DNA of 64,000 nt from Taibaiella koreensis (lineage in GTDB: Bacteria; Bacteroidota; Bacteroidia; Chitinophagales; Chitinophagaceae). The stretch lies in NCBI RefSeq assembly GCF_003545715.1, contig NZ_QVNU01000001.1, forward strand, positions 1,054,001 through 1,118,000, in the 5' to 3' direction. The notes below the pieces were generated by a model. It did not search any database. It was not told the origin of the DNA and saw nothing but the letters and a program-made list of their open reading frames with translations. The position numbers and the translations under genes are program-made. Shown piece by piece: positions 41,810-51,185 of this stretch; positions within the stretch are counted from its first letter, which is position 1; every line of letters starts with the position of its first letter.

Positions 41810-44140
41810 TCAGGAAGGCTGTGCCGCGTTTACCAGCAGGCGCATGGCTTTGGCGGCATTTACCATTTCAACCAGGGCCATTTTCGTTTCCTCCCAGTGC
41901 CTGGTCTTTAAACCACAATCGGGATTGACCCATAATTGACCGGCAGGAATAACGGCCTGCGCTTTTTCCAGCAGGTCCACCATTTCCGCTTGGGTAGGCA
42001 CTCTTGGCGAATGGATATCGTACACGCCCGGGCCTATGTCGTTGGGATACCGGAAGGCTGCGAAAGCGTCCAGCAATTCCATTTGGGAACGGGAGCATTC
42101 GATCGTGATCACATCGGCGTCCATATCGGCAATATGTTCGATAATATCGTTAAACTCCGAATAGCACATATGTGTATGTATCTGCGTTTCGTCTTTCACG
42201 CCGCCGGCCGAAATGCGGAACGCATTGACCGCCCATTTAAGATAGTCGTCCCAGTTTTCTCTTCTTAAGGGCAAGCCTTCGCGAATGGCGGGCTCGTCGA
42301 TCTGTATCACTTTTAATCCGGCTGCTTCCAGGTCGGCGACCTCATCACGTATCGCCAGGGCTATCTGGTTACAGGTTGCAGAACGGGGCTGGTCGTTTCT
42401 TACGAAGGACCATTGGAGTATGGTTACCGGTCCGGTAAGCATCCCTTTGACCGGCTTACCGGTAAGGGATTGTGCAAATGCGCTCCATTTTACCGTCATC
42501 GGCACCGTCCTGGATACATCGCCATAAATAACGGGCGGTTTGACGCAGCGGCTGCCATAGCTCTGTACCCAGCCATTCTGCGTAAAGGCAAAGCCGGATA
42601 ATTGCTCGCCGAAATACTCCACCATGTCGTTGCGTTCAAACTCCCCATGAACCAGGACATCGATGCCGGTTTCTTCCTGCCAGCGGATAGATCTTTCTGT
42701 TTCTTCCTGCAGTAAGGCTTCGTATTGCGCGGCAGACAGATCCCCTTTCTTAAACTGCGCTCTCCAGGCGCGTACTTCTTTGGTCTGTGGGAAAGAGCCT
42801 ATGGTCGTTGTGGGGAACAAAGGCAAATGAAGCGCCTGCTGTTGCTTTTCCTTTCTTATCGCAAACGTATTGGCTCTCCGGGCATCACGGTCTGTAATGG
42901 CCTGTACGCGCTGCTTTACTAATGGATTGTGGATGAGCGCCGAGCTAAGCTTGCCGGCTACCGCAGCACGGTTGCTTTCCCATGCTGCACGGGTTGCATC
43001 GTCTGTCTCTGCCGAGGCCAGCTTCTTCAGCGTAACTACTTCGGCCAGCTTTTGCCTGGCGAATGCCATCCATTGCCTCACTTCCGGTTGGAGTACCGCT
43101 TCATTTGTTTCCAGGTCGAGGTCGCAGGGGCTGTGCAATAAAGAGCAGGATGGCGCTATCCATAGCTTTTCTTCGCCTACTTTGGCTATCGCCGTATCGA
43201 TCAGCGCCAGGGATTGATCAAAATTATTCTTCCAGATATTGCGGCCGTCTACAAGTCCGAGTGAAAGATGCAGCTTGGAATCCTTGTGATACGCTTCCAG
43301 TATATCGCCCAGCTGTGCAGGACAACGTACGAGGTCCAGGTGCAATGTCTGTACTGGTAATTGCAATGCCGTTGCCAGGTTTTCGCCATAGCATTCGAAG
43401 TAATTGGCCAGTATAATGTGCAGGTGGGGGAATCTGGCCCTGATCTGCTTATAGGTATCCAGGTAAATGCTGCGTGTGGCCTCGTCAAGATTCAGAGCCA
43501 GGCAGGGTTCGTCCAGCTGGATATAGTGCGCGCCCGCATTATCCAGCGTTTGTATCAATTCGAGATATACCGGTAGCAGATTTTCGATCAGTTCCAGGCG
43601 GTGAAAGCCCGCTTCTTTTTCTTTTCCCAGTAACAAATAGGAGATGGGGCCCAAAAGCACCGGTTTTGCATTGATCTTTTTATGCTTTGCTTCCAGGAAT
43701 TCATTGAGTGCCTTATGGGAGAGCAGGCTGAAACGCTGATGGGCCGTAAATTCGGGAACGATGTAATGATAATTGGTGTCGAACCATTTGGTCATTTCCA
43801 TTGCTGTAATATCGTATCCCTCTTTTTGGTAGCCCCTTGCCATGGCAAAAAGCAAATCGATATCCGGTAGCCTTTCTTTTTCCATCAGGGGATGATAGCG
43901 GCGCGGTATGGCGCCCAGCATAAAGCTCATGTCGAGCACCTGATCGTAGAACGAGAAGTCGTTTACGGGAATGAGATCGATGCCGGCGTCCTGCTGGATC
44001 TTCCAATTGTCATAGCGGATTGTTTTTCCAGTGAGCAGTAATTCTTCTGCTGTTGCCTTTCCGGCCCAATAGGCTTCCGAGGCCTTTTTCAGCGCTCTGT
44101 TGCTACCAATTCGCGGATAGCCGAGGTTGTGTGTACGCAT
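41810..44140 (-). CDS. metE: Cobalamin-independent methionine synthase MetE
   Basis: 776 residues, the full length of the family. The N-terminal barrel begins RTHNLGYPRIGSNRALKKA and the C-terminal catalytic barrel starts near LPLFPTTTIGSFPQTKEVR. Zinc ligands are visible in HMCYSEF (His and Cys), in the Glu of VITIECSRSQME and in NPDCGLKTR (Cys). It transfers methyl from methyltetrahydrofolate triglutamate to homocysteine without B12. A cobalamin riboswitch sits upstream, so it should be shut off when B12 allows a MetH-type enzyme to work. Confidence 0.97.
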   Translation of the reverse strand: MRTHNLGYPRIGSNRALKKASEAYWAGKATAEELLLTGKTIRYDNWKIQQDAGIDLIPVNDFSFYDQVLDMSFMLGAIPRRYHPLMEKERLPDIDLLFAMARGYQKEGYDITAMEMTKWFDTNYHYIVPEFTAHQRFSLLSHKALNEFLEAKHKKINAKPVLLGPISYLLLGKEKEAGFHRLELIENLLPVYLELIQTLDNAGAHYIQLDEPCLALNLDEATRSIYLDTYKQIRARFPHLHIILANYFECYGENLATALQLPVQTLHLDLVRCPAQLGDILEAYHKDSKLHLSLGLVDGRNIWKNNFDQSLALIDTAIAKVGEEKLWIAPSCSLLHSPCDLDLETNEAVLQPEVRQWMAFARQKLAEVVTLKKLASAETDDATRAAWESNRAAVAGKLSSALIHNPLVKQRVQAITDRDARRANTFAIRKEKQQQALHLPLFPTTTIGSFPQTKEVRAWRAQFKKGDLSAAQYEALLQEETERSIRWQEETGIDVLVHGEFERNDMVEYFGEQLSGFAFTQNGWVQSYGSRCVKPPVIYGDVSRTVPMTVKWSAFAQSLTGKPVKGMLTGPVTILQWSFVRNDQPRSATCNQIALAIRDEVADLEAAGLKVIQIDEPAIREGLPLRRENWDDYLKWAVNAFRISAGGVKDETQIHTHMCYSEFNDIIEHIADMDADVITIECSRSQMELLDAFAAFRYPNDIGPGVYDIHSPRVPTQAEMVDLLEKAQAVIPAGQLWVNPDCGLKTRHWEETKMALVEMVNAAKAMRLLVNAAQPS

Positions 44141-44399
44141 GCGTGCTTCAACTTTTTAAATGGTTAAAAATCATTGTCAAAAGCGCTTCGCTAAACTTCA
44201 CAATGCTGCGGTGGGAAAGAAATGGGTACAGGAAAGCATACGCGGACCGGCAGATACGACAGAACGCAGGAGAAGAATAGTTCTGTGATAGCGGGATCCT
44301 TAAAATGATAGGGCAACGGGGAGGAGCTGTTGTACCAATACCAAACGTATCATACCTGACTATAAGCTTCATATCGCGAAAGCATCGTCAATTCGGAAA

Positions 44400-44548
44400 A
44401 GGCAGGTCTCCTGACTTGTAACGGTTTTTTATCATCCTTCCCATCCCGGCATTGGGGGACAGTGGATCTAATATTTGATAAAAACCTTTGTATGTTACTT
44501 ACAGTTGCGCGACAGTTCGTGATTTGCACACGATTCCCTTTTAATACA
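44400..44548 (-). promoter_or_regulatory. Cobalamin riboswitch controlling metE
   Basis: On the minus strand the element ends with the B12 box AGTCAGGAGACCTGCC (44401-44416), an exact fit to the consensus. It begins with AAAAGGGAATCGTGTGCAAATCACGAACTGTCGCGCAACTGTAAG (cited by position 44548-44504), the typical upstream half. About 260 nt of leader separate it from the metE ATG, room for an expression platform. The boundaries are approximate. Confidence 0.9.
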
Positions 44549-45040
44549 CAGCTAAGCGTAACCCATTCCGGTTGATAAAGAAATAAAGAAAGAACTTATC
44601 GCTGCGAATGTAAGGGTTTTGAAATAAAAAATAAGGTGATAGGCTGATAAAGTGTAAATGAACTATCCAATGTCATTTAGTTAAGCATTTAAGGAAAAAG
44701 GCATGTCGTTAGCCGCTGAAGTCGGCATGACAATGGTATGTTTATGGTTTGGGCTAACGTAACCCTAAACTCGTCATTGTCATCCTGAATCGCTTGTGCA
44801 GCTTGCGAATGAAGGATCTCTTAAAGTGTAATACAGCCGGGGAGCGAAAGGTCTTGGCCGCACATCGCTTTGGCATCCGGGAAGTTGCCGGATGGTATTG
44901 GAATCCCTATCAACCTATGCAGGCAATGGCGGCCCGAAGAGCCGTCACCAAAAAGCGTCAAGCCTGTCACATTGTGCAGCGTACACAAATGTAAACAGGC
45001 TTGAAGCGTCATTTTTGTCGTAAGGTTTACTCCCCTTGCC
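44549..45040. other. Intergenic region with dispersed repeat sequence
   Basis: About 490 bp without a convincing gene. A partial copy of the inverted-repeat end CCAATGTCATTTAGTTAAGC lies at 44667-44686, and 44775-44820 contains a CATTGTCATCCTGAA..GAAGGATCT stretch of the kind found repeatedly between genes in bacterial genomes. The metE promoter should be near 44550-44600. Confidence 0.55.
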
Positions 45041-45241
45041 TTAAACGCAGCAGAGCGAACGGTCATTGGCAGAAAAACAGGCGACCGTATTGGGGCATGA
45101 TTCTGTCCAGATGGGCTCGGGTGGCGGGCAGATGCAGGATGTGGAGATCGGGCCGCCGCCCATGATCATATTCGTTTGTAAGGCTACGATCGTTTTCTTT
45201 TTCAGATCGAGATGCTTGGCAGCAATGTTTGTCTTTTTCAT
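45041..45241 (-). CDS. Putative RiPP precursor (class I lanthipeptide-type leader)
   Basis: 66 residues. The leader contains LDLKKKTIVALQTN (residues 11-24), matching the Bacteroidota class I lanthipeptide leader pattern LxLKKxTIxxL, followed by a glycine cleavage site (MGGG, 27-30). The core (PISTSCICPPPEP, then Cys residues to a terminal CCV) has six Cys and eight Ser/Thr in 36 residues, ideal for thioether rings. No LanB, LanC, protease or exporter gene is in the window, so it is an orphan precursor whose enzymes would be elsewhere, or a relic. The family is assigned from remembered leader motifs. The start ATG at 45239-45241 is the only sensible one. Confidence 0.7.
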   Translation of the reverse strand: MKKTNIAAKHLDLKKKTIVALQTNMIMGGGPISTSCICPPPEPIWTESCPNTVACFSANDRSLCCV

Positions 45242-45477
45242 GAGATGAATGAAATTGTTATTGGTTAACGGTTAACGAAATTTTCTTTACCAAATTTCCG
45301 GAACGGCACTGCATTTTTTCTGCAGTGGCTCCTTTCTGCGCCTGATGGAAACGTTAAGGATTTGAGTAAGCCCATGCCTATTGCCGGTATTCTATAACTT
45401 TACACCCGATTGTGTCTGCCGGCCGGATACATGATTCATAGCATAACCCTGTTTATTCTCACCCAGTACCGATAAAG

Positions 45478-46521
45478 ATGCGCCAAATAGCCAATACCTG
45501 TATTTTATTGCTGACACTGCTGCTGCTTATCAATAGCTGCAGCAAAAAGAAAGAAAGCGATCCGGAGCCGCAACCCGATGTAACGGTTTACGCGGTGGGG
45601 CATGAAGGTTTCCGGGCAAGATTCTGGAAAGACGGAATGAGTACGCCGCTTGAATCCGGCGATGTGGCCAGCGATATTACGATCTCGGGCAATGACGTTT
45701 ATATTTCGGGCTACGGAGATAATGCCAACGGTATTGCTGTGGCAAAATACTGGAAGAACGGCGTTCCGGTGGACCTGACGGATGGTACTGCCAACGCTTT
45801 TGCAAATGGGATTTTTATAAAGGACGGTGATGTTTATGTGGCCGGACGGGAACAAGGACCGGGAGGTATTGCCTATATCGCGAAGTATTGGAAAAATGGG
45901 AAAGCAGTGGCTTTCACAGATGAAAGCACAAGCGCTTCTGCCAATAATATAGCCGTAATAGGTCATGATGTTTATGTTATAGGAACCCGCAGCCGGTTAT
46001 ATTCTTACAGTAATCCAACGGTTGTGTGGAAGAACGGGACCCTCATCGAGTTGAACGATTCAACCCGATATACCGATAAAACAGCGCTGGCAGTATCAGG
46101 CCAGGATCTCTATCTTATGTGGTCGCTATCGGTGCCGGGCGGGGATGTAAAGACATACTATTCCAAAAACCTTGGTACGCCGGTATCGATCAATGCCAGA
46201 ACCGAACGCGTTTTTTCCATCGCAGTATCCGGGAGCGATGTGTATGTTGCAGGGCTGGGCGTAAGCACCGATGGCAGCAATAGCCTGGTGGCCCAATACT
46301 GGAAGAACGGCGATCCCGTTGTGGTGGCTTCCGGCGCCAAGAGCACCTATGCCTATAGCATTGCCATAGCCGGCAGCGACGTATATGTTGGCGGCTCCAC
46401 AGAGAATGTTGCGCCGGGCAAATCGCCCTCGGCTACTTACTGGAAAAATGGGAAAACCATTTGGCTTGCCGATGGATCGACACAGTCCAATCTGCTGAAG
46501 ATAATCGTGGTCAGGAAATAG
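45478..46521 (+). CDS. Lipoprotein with repeated WKNG units, probable beta-propeller
   Basis: 347 residues with a lipobox (LLLINSC, Cys at about 21), then KKKESDPEPQPD linker. The rest consists of about six repeats of 45-55 residues with the signature (Y/V)WKNG followed by xxVxLxDG and a DVYVAG strand; the pattern DVYV(A/G)G recurs at least five times. This is most easily read as a beta-propeller on the outer surface. No catalytic residues are recognisable. It may bind carbohydrate or protein; I do not know the function. It stands alone. Confidence 0.75.
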   Translation: MRQIANTCILLLTLLLLINSCSKKKESDPEPQPDVTVYAVGHEGFRARFWKDGMSTPLESGDVASDITISGNDVYISGYGDNANGIAVAKYWKNGVPVDLTDGTANAFANGIFIKDGDVYVAGREQGPGGIAYIAKYWKNGKAVAFTDESTSASANNIAVIGHDVYVIGTRSRLYSYSNPTVVWKNGTLIELNDSTRYTDKTALAVSGQDLYLMWSLSVPGGDVKTYYSKNLGTPVSINARTERVFSIAVSGSDVYVAGLGVSTDGSNSLVAQYWKNGDPVVVASGAKSTYAYSIAIAGSDVYVGGSTENVAPGKSPSATYWKNGKTIWLADGSTQSNLLKIIVVRK

Positions 46522-46584
46522 CGAAATATAAGTGGCTACACCCATCCCGGAAGGATCTGAATGTCAGCGCCATCAACAGGTATA

Positions 46585-47178
46585 TTAAACGGTAACGTCG
46601 CCCGTAGTCACTGCTCCGGCCCGTTTGTAATGGGCTATGATCACGCCGCTTGGTGTGGCTAAGCTCTCTACTAAAATGAACGCTGCGGGGACTATTCCGT
46701 TTTCAAACAGCTTTTTTCCTTCGCCAAGGATCAAAGGATAGATTTTGAGTCGCAACTCGTCTACGAGGTCATGCTGAAGCAGCAGATGGATCAGTGCACT
46801 GCTGCCCCAGACCTGGATATCGGCGCCATCGGAATGCTTAAGCTTTTCAATATCTGCCAGGCTTTTGAGAAAAACGGTATTGCCCCAATCCGATTGTTCC
46901 CTGGTCTGAGACAATACATATTTGTCGCCATCATTAATACCCGGCCAGAAACCGGCATGGTGAGGCCAGTAGGATTCAAAGATATCAAACGTTTTTCTAC
47001 CCAGGAGATAGGCAGCCGGCTTTAGCTCTTCCTGCACGATCCTGCCAAAGACCTCATCGCCGTAAGGCGCCGTCCAGCCGCCATATTGAAAGCCGCCTGA
47101 TGTATCTTCCCCAGGGCCGCCGGGCGCCTGCATCACACCGTCCATCGTAATCATGGACAAAACAATTATTTTTCTCAT
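46585..47178 (-). CDS. Dihydrofolate reductase-like RibD C-terminal domain protein
   Basis: 197 residues. The opening RKIIVLSMITMDGVMQAPGGPGED and the later LLGRKTFDIFESYWP, VWGSSALIHLLLQHDLVDELRL and YPLILGEGKKLF are standard for the RibD_C/DHFR-like family. Fold predicts NADPH-dependent reduction of a small heterocycle; these stand-alone proteins rarely act in riboflavin synthesis. It precedes no obvious operon partner; the alpha/beta hydrolase upstream in the same direction starts 54 bp before it. Confidence 0.9.
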   Translation of the reverse strand: MRKIIVLSMITMDGVMQAPGGPGEDTSGGFQYGGWTAPYGDEVFGRIVQEELKPAAYLLGRKTFDIFESYWPHHAGFWPGINDGDKYVLSQTREQSDWGNTVFLKSLADIEKLKHSDGADIQVWGSSALIHLLLQHDLVDELRLKIYPLILGEGKKLFENGIVPAAFILVESLATPSGVIIAHYKRAGAVTTGDVTV

Positions 47179-47231
47179 CTTATTTGCTTTTTGTGGTCGG
47201 GATAAAAGCTGTACGTAAGATAATATAACGG

Positions 47232-48107
47232 TTATTTCAGAAAGTTGTTGAGATAGCCCAGGATCATTGCCGTCTGCATCATCAGGCTTACATGCCCCTG
47301 TGCCGGGACGATGGCCAGTTGCGATTGGGGCATTGCGCCCATATCGGCGCTCACCGCGCCCCCCAGCAATTGGTAGGTTTTTATCAGCTCGATCTTATCC
47401 AGTCCGTCATTGTCACCGGATATGATGAGCACAGGCGCTGTAATCTTCGAAATATTGGCGTCGCCCATGTCAAATGGCGTTGCTGCCGAAGCGATCATTT
47501 GCTCTAGGAACTTTGTCCATTTTGTTTTATCCGGCGCCACGGCATCGTAAGCGGCTTTCATGGGTGTGTGTGCAAACAATTCGGGCTTCATTGTTTTAAA
47601 AGCCTTGTTTATTTCAGGTAGCCAACCACTGCTTTTGTAAGTAGCAGAAATGATCACTAATTTTCTTAAGCGCCTGGGACTTCGTATCGCAAACTGGTAG
47701 GCCACGGCGCCGCCAAAGCTATACCCGGCAACATCGGCGCTGTCTATTTTCAGATAATCCATTACACCTTCAACATCACTGGCTAAAGTAGTATAGGATA
47801 GTTTCCTGTCGGAAAAGGGTGTATGGCCATGCCCCTGCAATTCAACGGCAATCACTTTCCTGGTTTTGGATAGCTCAGGGATCAATTGACCCCAGTTGGT
47901 ACCAATGGTCATGAAGGCGCCATGCAGCAATACGATGGGCTTGCCTTCCCCATATACCTCATAATAAACTTTGGCTCCGTTGACAGGTGCGTAACCGCTG
48001 CCGGAAGGTTTGCTTTGTTGCGCGTTCGACCGGGGTACTGTCATCATAGTGATCAGGATCAGGACTGTTGCCTGAAGGAGGCTGTTTGTTCTGTGCAGAT
48101 TTTTCAT
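47232..48107 (-). CDS. Secreted alpha/beta hydrolase
   Basis: 291 residues from the ATG at 48105-48107, which gives a signal peptide (NSLLQATVLILITMMTV, ending SNAQ); the frame is open further upstream without sense. Oxyanion region LLHGAFMTIGTNW near 57; nucleophile elbow AGYSFGGA; late acid and His in GDNDGLDK and AQGHVSL. It is of the epoxide-hydrolase/haloperoxidase-like type. It may be co-transcribed with the RibD-like gene that follows. Substrate unknown. Confidence 0.9.
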   Translation of the reverse strand: MKNLHRTNSLLQATVLILITMMTVPRSNAQQSKPSGSGYAPVNGAKVYYEVYGEGKPIVLLHGAFMTIGTNWGQLIPELSKTRKVIAVELQGHGHTPFSDRKLSYTTLASDVEGVMDYLKIDSADVAGYSFGGAVAYQFAIRSPRRLRKLVIISATYKSSGWLPEINKAFKTMKPELFAHTPMKAAYDAVAPDKTKWTKFLEQMIASAATPFDMGDANISKITAPVLIISGDNDGLDKIELIKTYQLLGGAVSADMGAMPQSQLAIVPAQGHVSLMMQTAMILGYLNNFLK

Positions 48108-48357
48108 AGCACTATTTGTATTTTGGTTTTGAATGGCATTGATAGTGCAAAGATGACATTCATTCAGGTATCCGGCCCGGGGTAGAAATGACAAATTAGG
48201 GGGCAAATTCCGGCAAAAGCCAGGGCCATCATATCGTTGCCGCCGGTAAGGGTGCCTGATCATGCTGCAAAGCAAGCTTTGCTGCATGTCCTTTCGTGCG
48301 AAATATAAATAGCGTAGTCACGGCTGCACGCAGCGCTCAGAAGCTCTCTGTCTGGTG

Positions 48358-49791
48358 TTACTTTCCTGCAGACCTGAACAGGTTGCTGCGGAAACTTTTG
48401 CTGATCACGAGCAGTAAGAGCACCAGCATCGGGAATTTCATGAAGAAATGATATAGAGCTACAGACGCCGATTTTGCCCCCTCCAATCCTCCGGGATGCG
48501 TCATCCCTGCATGGTTTACCACCAGGCCACCGAAAGCAGCGCCAAGGGTCATGGTAATTAATTGTACAATCGTAATGGATGCAGAGGTAAGCTCTTCTTC
48601 GCCTTTGGGCGCCGATGAAAGTATACGTACCGAAAGGTGAGGCCAAACCAGTCCGAGGCCTGTGCCGATAAGGAGCAGTGCGGCGCAGAGTATTGCTGTT
48701 TCCAGATGAGAGGCATTTTCGTGCGCGATTAAAGTAAGTCCATAGAGTGCGGCTATCAGGAAGAACGCAGCGATTACCGTTAGCTTCCCGAGATGCCGTG
48801 CTGCAATACCGGCAAAGATCATCGAAGACAGACTCCAGCCTATCGCGATCAGTACCGCAAGATAGCCGGATTGCAGCGGTGAATAACCATATATGATCTG
48901 CAGGAAATAGGGAATAAATATTTCTACGGCTGCGATAAGAGAGAACAAGACCATTACGATGTATGCCGTTCCCAGCGCGGTACGCAGGCTGTAAGCTCCG
49001 GTGGGTAATAGTCTTATGCCTTTGCGTTTTTCGGCAATGACCAACGCGGTCAGGAACAATACCGCTATGCCGGTAAATACGAGGTTGGCTGCCGGTTCTT
49101 CATAAATGCTGCCGATGGAAACCATCAGCACCACCAGCACCAGCAATACCAGCTTCGATATGGAAACCGGCAGGCTCTTTCCGTTATCATACTTTCGGGG
49201 CAGGGTATAGTGTGTGAGCAAAAGCAAGCCTGCTGTAAGCACAATAACGCTTACGAAGGCCAACCGCCAGCTGCCGTATTCCGCAAAAAGCCCGCCAACG
49301 AAAGGCCCTACAAAAGCACCGATACCCCACATGGCGGAGATAAGCGCCATGACCCTGGCCCAGAGGCGCTCTTCGAAGATAATGCGGATCATGGCATAAG
49401 ACAGTGCGAAAAGCAGGCCACCACCCAAGCCCTGGATAAGCCTTCCCATAAGCAATACCGCCATGCCTGGTGAAGCAGCGCATACCGCCGATCCCGCCAT
49501 GAACAGCAATAACGCCAGGCGGTAGGCTTTGCCGGGACCGGCAGCTGCGAACAGCTTTGCAGAATATACAGCGCCCACAATGGAGGCGATCTCAAAAATG
49601 GAGGTATTCCATGAATAGAATTTAAGCCCGCCGATTTCTTTGACGATAGTGGGCAGTATCGTGGCTGTAATATAAATGTTGCACACATTCAGCAGCACCG
49701 CTACCGCCAGCACGATGGCTTTGTATTTATTGTTCCCTGAAAATAGCTCATGCCAGCCGGCCCCGGCGTCTTTATTTTTTGCGATGCTCAT
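48358..49791 (-). CDS. MFS transporter (DHA-type)
   Basis: 477 residues from the ATG at 49789-49791 (SIAKNKDAG..); 24 further upstream codons are open but overlap the promoter. About 14 hydrophobic segments. Early motif NIYITATILPTIVKEIGG, motif-C-like GIGAFVGPFVGGLFAEYGSWRLAF and GLGLVWPHLSV in the second half. It resembles Bmr3/EmrB-like multidrug exporters. On the minus strand a TAGCTTTG box (49877-49884) lies upstream. It is divergent from the Fe-S-type HTH regulator at 50074. Confidence 0.88.
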   Translation of the reverse strand: MSIAKNKDAGAGWHELFSGNNKYKAIVLAVAVLLNVCNIYITATILPTIVKEIGGLKFYSWNTSIFEIASIVGAVYSAKLFAAAGPGKAYRLALLLFMAGSAVCAASPGMAVLLMGRLIQGLGGGLLFALSYAMIRIIFEERLWARVMALISAMWGIGAFVGPFVGGLFAEYGSWRLAFVSVIVLTAGLLLLTHYTLPRKYDNGKSLPVSISKLVLLVLVVLMVSIGSIYEEPAANLVFTGIAVLFLTALVIAEKRKGIRLLPTGAYSLRTALGTAYIVMVLFSLIAAVEIFIPYFLQIIYGYSPLQSGYLAVLIAIGWSLSSMIFAGIAARHLGKLTVIAAFFLIAALYGLTLIAHENASHLETAILCAALLLIGTGLGLVWPHLSVRILSSAPKGEEELTSASITIVQLITMTLGAAFGGLVVNHAGMTHPGGLEGAKSASVALYHFFMKFPMLVLLLLVISKSFRSNLFRSAGK

Positions 49792-50073
49792 ATACCTCGG
49801 TTTAAATAATGCTGCAGGTGTCTGTCCGAAAGGCTCTATTGAAGAAGGGCAATGGACGAACAATTGTTTCTGCCGGCAAAGCTACAGGCAAAATCTATTT
49901 TACAAAATAAACACTTTGTATATTTGCATTAAAAAGAAAAATCAGCGAGCCATTATAGAGGAGCTATGGGATAAAGTCTCGCTTGTAATACGAAACAATA
50001 TTTGCCCAAAGAGCATAGATAGATGTATAGCCAATAATCAAAAGCACATCGTGTTGCTTAATTTTGTCATCAG

Positions 50074-50700
50074 ATGAATTCAATTGTAGAGCATGAAAAG
50101 GCCCTCGGCATTTTAAAGCGAAAAGGTGCACTGCTATTGACGCAGCTGGCCAAAGAAATGTCAGTAACCAACGAAGGGGCGCGGTTTAACCTGATCAGGC
50201 TGGCCAGAGAGGGGTATGTAGTCTCCTCGGAGGTAATTGCAGGACGTGGCCGCCCCAAACAGGTATGGACGCTTACCGAAGCGGGGCATGCCCTTTTTCC
50301 CGATGCACATGCAGAGACTGCCGTCAAGCTGATTGAGAAGATCAAGGCGCTGTTTGGCGAAGAAGGTATCCATGCGGTAATAGCATCCACCGCCCAGGAT
50401 GCCAGGTTGCGCTATAAGGCTGCATTGGATAGTTTGCCCGATCTTGAAAGCAGGGTAAAAGCATTAACCGAGATGCGGGATAAAGAAGGCTATATGGCGC
50501 GTTATGAAAAAGAGGGCGACGGTTACCTGCTAATAGAAGATCATTGCCCCATATGTGCAGCGGCGGCGGCTTGCCAGCATTTTTGCAGCAACGAGATCCA
50601 GATATTCCGCGACGTGTTGCAAGCCGATGTGCGGCGTACCGAGCATGTGCTGGATGGCGGAAGGCGTTGTGCGTATAAGATCGCCGGTGGCTGTAGATAG
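50074..50700 (+). CDS. HTH transcriptional regulator with C-terminal Cys cluster (SufR/COG2345-like)
   Basis: 208 residues. A winged HTH at about 5-75 (GALLLTQLAKEMSVTNEGARFNLIRLAREGYV is the marking region) is followed by a helical part and a Cys-rich end: HCPICAAAAACQHFC and a fourth or fifth Cys in GGRRCAYKI. The Cys spacing suits binding of a 4Fe-4S cluster, as in SufR-like proteins, so it may sense iron-sulfur status or oxidants. It is divergent from an MFS exporter, with a TATATTTG promoter box at 49919-49926 between them. Confidence 0.82.
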   Translation: MNSIVEHEKALGILKRKGALLLTQLAKEMSVTNEGARFNLIRLAREGYVVSSEVIAGRGRPKQVWTLTEAGHALFPDAHAETAVKLIEKIKALFGEEGIHAVIASTAQDARLRYKAALDSLPDLESRVKALTEMRDKEGYMARYEKEGDGYLLIEDHCPICAAAAACQHFCSNEIQIFRDVLQADVRRTEHVLDGGRRCAYKIAGGCR

Positions 50701-50823
50701 GGGACGGGGTCGTATGCTGTGGCGCGGTGAGTAAGATAACAACGAAAGTCCTTTGCGTTGCCATAATATTTCGTTGTCGCCCGATCGGTACACCTATAGG
50801 TCCTTTTTATACACGATACGCTT

Positions 50824-51174
50824 TTAGGGCCTGTAGAAAAATTGTTCCAGAACGATTTTGCCATCGTTCACCTCGTATACCGCAATCTCGTCCATAACGG
50901 CTCTGTAACCATTTTTATAGCTAATGTCCATTTTGATATTTAAGGAGAAGTGATCTGCCGCTACTTGTGGATCGGAAACCGAAACGGAATGCACTTCCAG
51001 GACCTGGGTGGCCCAATCAATGCTTTTTTGGTACAGGGCTTCTATGCCTTCCCGTTTATCACCATTCGCTTCTATGCTGACGATGTTATTTGAATAGAAG
51101 GTATCTTTTGCCTGCCTGTTTTGTCTCTCACGAATGAGTTGGGTTACTTCCCTGGCTATTTGTGATGTTTTCAT
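50824..51174 (-). CDS. SnoaL/NTF2-like protein
   Basis: 116 residues with an NTF2-like pattern: helical start (QIAREVTQLIRERQNRQA), DTFYSNNIVSIEANGD, then strands ending YEVNDGKIVLEQFFYRP. No catalytic residue set is evident. It starts 11 bp after the stop of an AraC regulator and follows it in an operon with an SDR, so it may be an accessory of that redox module. Confidence 0.82.
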   Translation of the reverse strand: MKTSQIAREVTQLIRERQNRQAKDTFYSNNIVSIEANGDKREGIEALYQKSIDWATQVLEVHSVSVSDPQVAADHFSLNIKMDISYKNGYRAVMDEIAVYEVNDGKIVLEQFFYRP

Positions 51175-51185
51175 GTCTTTTAATA

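Noticed and set aside
44821-45066. An 81-codon leftward frame beside the RiPP-like gene, considered as a second peptide or immunity gene.
   Set aside because: It overlaps the RiPP frame, has no leader motif or signal, and its composition looks like a dispersed repeat.
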